Of a DNA stretch of 64,000 nt, positions 59,451-64,000 are shown piece by piece; the stretch's first letter is position 1, and each line of letters opens with the position of its first letter. Position numbers and translations under genes: made by a program. This stretch comes from Procambarus clarkii (taxonomy: Eukaryota; Arthropoda; Malacostraca; Decapoda; Cambaridae). The notes beneath the pieces are model-generated. The model saw only the letters and a program-made list of their open reading frames with translations. It did not search any database and was not told the DNA's origin. The stretch lies in assembly GCF_040958095.1 (NCBI RefSeq), contig NC_091185.1, positions 15,083,666 to 15,147,665 of the forward strand. Reading direction: 5' to 3'.

Positions 59451-61916
59451 ATGAATTTTGGAGAATTGATTTTTGATTTACCTCCAACAGTGAAAAGAAA
59501 TGTACGAAAGACTGAGAAAATTCGTGTTAGAATTATTAATCTTACTTTTTCGGTCATATATAATAATATATGTCTACAGGAAAGACTGCTACCAAAATAT
59601 ACTAATATTAAAGCGCACGACCCAGCAGCAAGGAATCAAGCCTTCACGGTAAAATATCGCCAGGATCTGATTCGTGATCAGATATACAAGGCAGAGAATG
59701 AAATCAAAGACAACAAAACGCAACTACTTCATGCTACAAACGAATGGAGAAATAGCAACATCGACGAAAGTATCCGTACCCGCATTGAACAACACCTCGA
59801 CATCCTCACAGACCGACATCACCTCAGCACTGAAACAAGGATTATCAAGAAACTAACAACATTATATGGAGGACCTATGGCAATTCCACGACCAAGAGAT
59901 GGCTTCCTGAACCTTGCAGGAATTAACCTCACTGAGGACCAAGTCACTCTCCTAAATCTGGGCATAAACTGTCATGTTATGTCCAGACCGAGTGAGATGG
60001 CCCGGAAAGTAGAGTTGGAAATTCTGTTGGACGACATATTCGACCTCGAGACACAAAAGAAGGTCACTACCAAAGATACCTTACAAGCAGAACTTATTGC
60101 AGAAGGAGGAAAGAATCGAGGCAATTACAGAAGCACCATACAGTCCCCCGAGCTCAAAGCGGCAGCTAAAAGACTTCGTGAGAACAAGGAGATAGTTGTC
60201 AGGAGAGGTGACAAGTCGCCAATATATGTCATTCTTAAAAAAGACGAATATCTGGCGAAAATGAACATCATACTCTCTGACCAAACTAAGTTCCAAAGGG
60301 TAACGAAGGACACTGCAGCCGAATTAAAAGCAAAGGTCAACAAACTGATCGAAACTGTGAACGCCAAGAAATCCGGACTCCACCTGCCAAAGATCATTGG
60401 GGAATATAAACCTGGATATGCGTATGGAAATGTCAAGACACACAAGCCTGGAAACCCACTTCGGCCAATCATTAGCCAGATACCCACACCCACGTACAGA
60501 CTGGCGAAGCGACTCAACGGCCTGCTGACTCCTTATGTTCCTTGCGCCTTCAGCCTGAAGTCTCCAAAGGAATTTGTTGACTTACTGCGGGGCACACGGG
60601 CCACAGGGATACGAGCCTCGTTGGACGTAGAATCGCTGTTTACCAACGTACCTGTGGACGAGACAATCGGGATGATAGCCGACAGAGTGTATCGTGATCC
60701 AGCCTGTACTCCTCTTGACATACCAGAAAATATTCTGAGGAAACTACTCCAAGCTTGTTCTAAAGAGGCACCCTTCTTGAGCCCGGATGGGCACATGTAT
60801 AAGCAAGTAGATGGGGTCGCCATGGGTTCTCTCCTAGGTGTCCTGTTTGCAAACTTCTACATGGGTACCATCGAGCAAAAAGTCTTAGTCGACATGAACT
60901 TGAAACCGGCCATATACTGCAGGTATGTTGACGACATTTTTACACAGGTACCTGATGTCAGACATCTGCAGGAGCTGAAGGAGGCGTTTGAGCAGAGTTC
61001 CGTGCTGCGTTTCACTTACGAGATGGAAAAGGATGGGAAGCTGCCCTTTCTAGATGTAACAGTCACGGAAAAGAGCGGAGGTTTCCACACTGCAGTCTAC
61101 ACTAGGGAAACGAACATAGGAATGTGCCTAAATGCCAACAGCGACTGCCCAGACAGGTACAAGAGGAGTGTTGTTAACGCATATGTCGACCGTGCTCTCA
61201 GCCACAGCTCAGAATGGAAGCAAGTCGACGAAGAACTCTGTAGGGTAAGGCAGGTCCTTGTCAACAACGGCTTCTCCAATGGTTTCGTGGAAGACATCAT
61301 AAGAAGGAAAGTGAAACGCCATGCAACCTCTGAAGAGACAACTAACACAACACCTATACCCCCTATTAGACTATTTTACAGGAACTTCTTTTCCACAGCT
61401 CATAAAACGGAGGAAAGGGTCCTGAAATATATTGTTAATAGAAACGTTATCCCTACAGACAAAAATCAGAAGATACAACTGACAATTTCCTATAAAACCA
61501 GAAAAACGGCCAGCCTACTCTTGAGAAACTCTCCAGACACAAAACAGAACGCTTTAAAAGAGACTAACGTCGTCTATGCCTTCAAATGAACTCTTGGGGA
61601 CTGTAAGCTCCAAAAAACCCAGTATATAGGCAAGACAACAACATCTCTTTCTAGGCGTTTAACGATGCATAAGCAACAGGGCTCCATTAAGGAACATATA
61701 ATCTCTTCCCACAACCAAACCATCGCCAGAGAAATCCTAGTAAACAACACAGAAATCATCGATAGATACAGCGATAGCAGGCGGCTTGACGTTTGCGAGG
61801 CACTACACATCAAGAAGTCAACACCAGCAATCAACAGCCAATTAATGCACAACTATATTCTACCCATCTCAAGACTCTGCTCCAATATAGAAGCATCAAG
61901 AAATATGGACCAATAG
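59451..61916 (+). pseudogene. Penelope-like copy B: near-intact RT plus GIY-YIG protein
   Basis: ATG at 59451 opens an 821-residue reading frame broken only once. N-terminal domain (MNFGELIFDLPPTVKRNVRK), RT with HKPGNPLRPIISQIPTPTYR near residue 340, SLDVESLFTNVPVDE near 386, QVDGVAMGSLLGVLFANFYM near 455 and RYVDDIF near 490, then KLPFLDVTV, a linker, and GIY-YIG starting VVYAFK near 706 with TQYIGKT near 723. In copies A and C the VVYAFK is followed by CPLGD. Here adjacent CC to AA changes turn TGC CCT into TGA ACT, giving a stop at 61587-61589. The frame reopens and ends ASRNMDQ with TAG at 61914-61916. The protein would reverse transcribe element RNA and cut the target. It lies between two partial copies in tandem, the arrangement typical of this class. 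Confidence 0.92.
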
Positions 61917-62128
61917 GCTTTCTGCAATCACTTCTATTCAATACCCATTGTTTCGTGTTCTGTCTTGTGTTGATGAAATTAATACCCTATTAATACCACC
62001 TCTTGTTCTGTCTTGTGTTGATGAAATTAATACCCTATTAATGCCACCTCACCCCATCCACCTCTCTCAAATGTAGATATAAAATCGGAGATGCGTAAGT
62101 TCTATTCAGTTGTGTATTTGTAAACTAA

Positions 62129-62181
62129 AGTCTTTGAAAATGTAATAAGTTTTACGAAACGCGATCGTGTCGCGTCAGACT
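62129..62181 (+). ncRNA. Hammerhead-ribozyme-like motif after Penelope copy B
   Basis: Same fold as at 59388-59440, exactly 2741 bp downstream. The only difference noted is in the stem III loop (ATCGTGT instead of CTCGTGT). Predicted cleavage point is after C62176. Stems and core boxes are otherwise unchanged, including the non-canonical TTGAAAAT. Confidence 0.6.
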
Positions 62182-62191
62182 AGAAATAAAA

Positions 62192-62345
62192 ATGAATTTT
62201 GGAGAATTGATTTTTGATTTACCTCCAACAGTGAAAAGAAATGTACGAAAGATTGAGAAAATTCGTGTTAGAATTATTAATCTTACTTTTTCGGTCATAT
62301 TTAATAATATATGTCTACAGGAAAGACTGCTACCAAAATATACTA
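62192..62345 (+). mobile_element. Partial third Penelope-like repeat (5' end only)
   Basis: Repeats the first part of copy B (ATGAATTTTGGAGAATTG at 62192, versus 59451) for about 150 bp, to ...CTACCAAAATATACTAA, then dissolves into an AT microsatellite. It represents the downstream partial repeat of the element. Confidence 0.9.
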
Positions 62346-62517
<172 letters not shown>

Positions 62518-64000
62518 GTCTTAAAAGAAATCACCGAAAGCTTGTCCAGCGAGTTCAACATCTGGTTTTTGGATGATGGCACTATAGCTGGCACCGTAGA
62601 CCATCTCTTGGCAGATATCAGGAAAATAAGGGAGCAAGAAGTAAGCCTGGGTCGCGTCCTGAACCCTTCCAAGTGTGAAGTAGTCTCTTCCAACCCAGAC
62701 ATCGTAGCTAGAATAAGGTTTGCCTTGCCTGGAGCCCATGTCATTAGGGCCGAGAACAGCGCCCTCCTTGGAGCCCCCCTCGGGTCTAACGCCATTGAGG
62801 AGATCCTTGACAAGAAAATCGCAGACCTTAGGAGGATGGAAGACAGAATAGGTGACATCAGTGCCCACGATGCTTTTTATCTCCTCACCAAATGCCTATC
62901 CCTTTCGAGGCTAATCTACTTTCTGAGGTACGCCCCGTCTTACGACAGCCGAAAGCTTGAAGAGTATGACCTCTTACTGAAGACCATGCTGGAAAAAGTT
63001 GTTAACCTCTCCCTCAACGAATGCCAGTGGAAACAAGCCACTCTTCCTGTTAGGCTCGGTGGCTTGGGTGTCCGCACCGCCACCCAAATTGCTGTCCCAG
63101 CCTTCCTGTCTTCCTCCTCAGCATCAGATGACCTGGTTAAGGAAATTCTACCTGACACCCTGAGTGATGTAGCGGGGATACAGGACCCCCACTACACGGA
63201 ATGCGACACGAAATGGGGTGCCATGGCAGACCCAGCACTCAGACCAACCATGCCGAAAGCCAAGAAACAATCCAGTTGGGACAGCCCCATTGTAGACAAA
63301 GAAACCACAGCTTTGCTGGAGGCAGCAACAACCGCCAGTGATCGTGCACGCTTCACAGTTATGCAGGCTCCCCATGCAGGGGACTTCCTTTTGGCAGTCG
63401 CTATGTCTGCGACAGGCACACGTCTTGATCCGCAGGAGCTCTGTATTGCAGTCACTCTCCGTCTTGCTGCCCCTATCCACACTGTTCATAGGTGTATTTG
63501 TGGCGAGACAGATGCTGACGAATATGAATTGCATGGCCTGTACTGTGGAAAATCTGGTGGTTGGCACACTAGACACGACGAAGTCAATGACATTATTAAA
63601 AGAAGCCTTGCCTCTGCTCAGTGTCCAGTGGAGAGAGACCCCAGCAACGTACTGAACCGTGACTCTGTTAGCTTTGCCGGCCGACCAGACGGAATCACAC
63701 TGCATCCGTGGAAGGGTGGCAGACAGTTGGCATGGGACTATACTTGTGTATCCACCCTGGCAACGACATACATCACCCTCTCTGCCGGCACAGCAGGAGC
63801 CGCGGCGACACGCAGAGAAAGAGACAAGTCAGCCAAGTACAGACAATTAGATCATCGGTACAACTTCGTTCCAATAGGGTCTGAGACCCTAGGCCCATGG
63901 GGAGAGAGTGCAAGAAGGTTTCTTAATTTAAGGATCTTGGTTCCAAGCTCATTGACACCACAAGAGACCCTAGAGCAGCAAGTTTTCTCTTTCAGCGCCT
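62518..64000 (+). CDS. RT with FLDDG motif and RLE-like tail, copy 2 (runs off window)
   Basis: One uninterrupted frame of about 494 codons begins after a TAA at 62515 and continues past the window end. It opens VLKEITESLSSEFNIWFLDD (FLDDG at 62565-62579) followed by GTIAGTVDHLLADI, LNPSKCEVVSS, RLGGLGVRTATQIAVPAFL, HAGDFLLAVAMSATG, the cluster CICGETDADEYELHGLYC...WHTRH (from 63493), GRPDGITLHPW near 63679, LAWDYTCVSTLATTY near 63733 and SETLGPWGESARRF. The N-terminal RT fingers and palm are missing, so this is 5' truncated, but it has no stops, unlike copy 1 at 30861-32310. The Cys/His cluster plus PDG and WD resembles the restriction-like endonuclease of early-branching LINEs (inference). 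A host-domesticated gene is possible but unsupported. Confidence 0.75.

Overview
The window is eukaryotic, repeat-dominated DNA, almost certainly from an arthropod and most likely a decapod crustacean. That assignment is inference: it rests on the mix of Tx1/L1-like, CR1/L2-like and Penelope-like retroelements, Gypsy and BEL/Pao LTR elements, Helitrons ending in hairpin + CTAG, and two tRNA-headed SINEs. There are no operons and no convincing complete host gene. The only host-gene-like piece is one 118-bp exon candidate with good splice sites (6989-7106, minus). Nearly every long open frame is retroelement coding sequence or an artefact of tandem repeats whose unit length is a multiple of three.

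Layout. 1-6140 is a Tx1/L1-like LINE on the minus strand (zinc-knuckle ORF1, apurinic endonuclease, reverse transcriptase), frameshifted and split by a 1744-bp solo LTR at 1390-3133. 7437-7625 and 9050-22263 are one minisatellite family (27- and 30-bp units), separated by a 5'-truncated CR1/L2-like LINE. The 13.2-kb main array holds nested multi-kilobase duplications. 24627-25783 is a 1.16-kb GA microsatellite that runs into a decayed Gypsy gag (to 26597). 26598-30858 is a head-to-tail chain of non-autonomous Helitrons plus an inverted fragment. 30861-34940 holds a reverse transcriptase with a restriction-like-endonuclease-like tail fused to a CR1/L2-like LINE. Then come a SINE, an inverted Penelope-like copy (35165-36767), a Gypsy pol (36946-39831) split by a 1010-bp solo LTR, a second Tx1-like element lacking its ORF2 (40431-43130), another SINE, an inverted Helitron, minus-strand LINE fragments holding an 884-bp insert between 59-bp direct repeats, a 72-bp minisatellite, and a BEL/Pao gag-protease split by a second solo LTR of the 1-kb family. 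After a 500-N gap come Penelope-like copies in tandem (58168-62345, period 2741 bp), and the window ends inside a second, uninterrupted copy of the RT plus endonuclease-like element.

How the parts work together: they are successive layers of transposition. Target-site duplications and restored reading frames allow several insertions to be undone on paper (solo LTR into Tx1 ORF2, solo LTRs into Gypsy pol and BEL, Helitron into a LINE RT). The most notable signals are a hammerhead-ribozyme-like fold in the repeated part of all three Penelope-like copies, inverted 5' segments on two of those copies, the FLDDG-type RT with a CxC/H/C plus PDG...WD tail, and the higher-order structure and CpG-decay pattern of the minisatellite.
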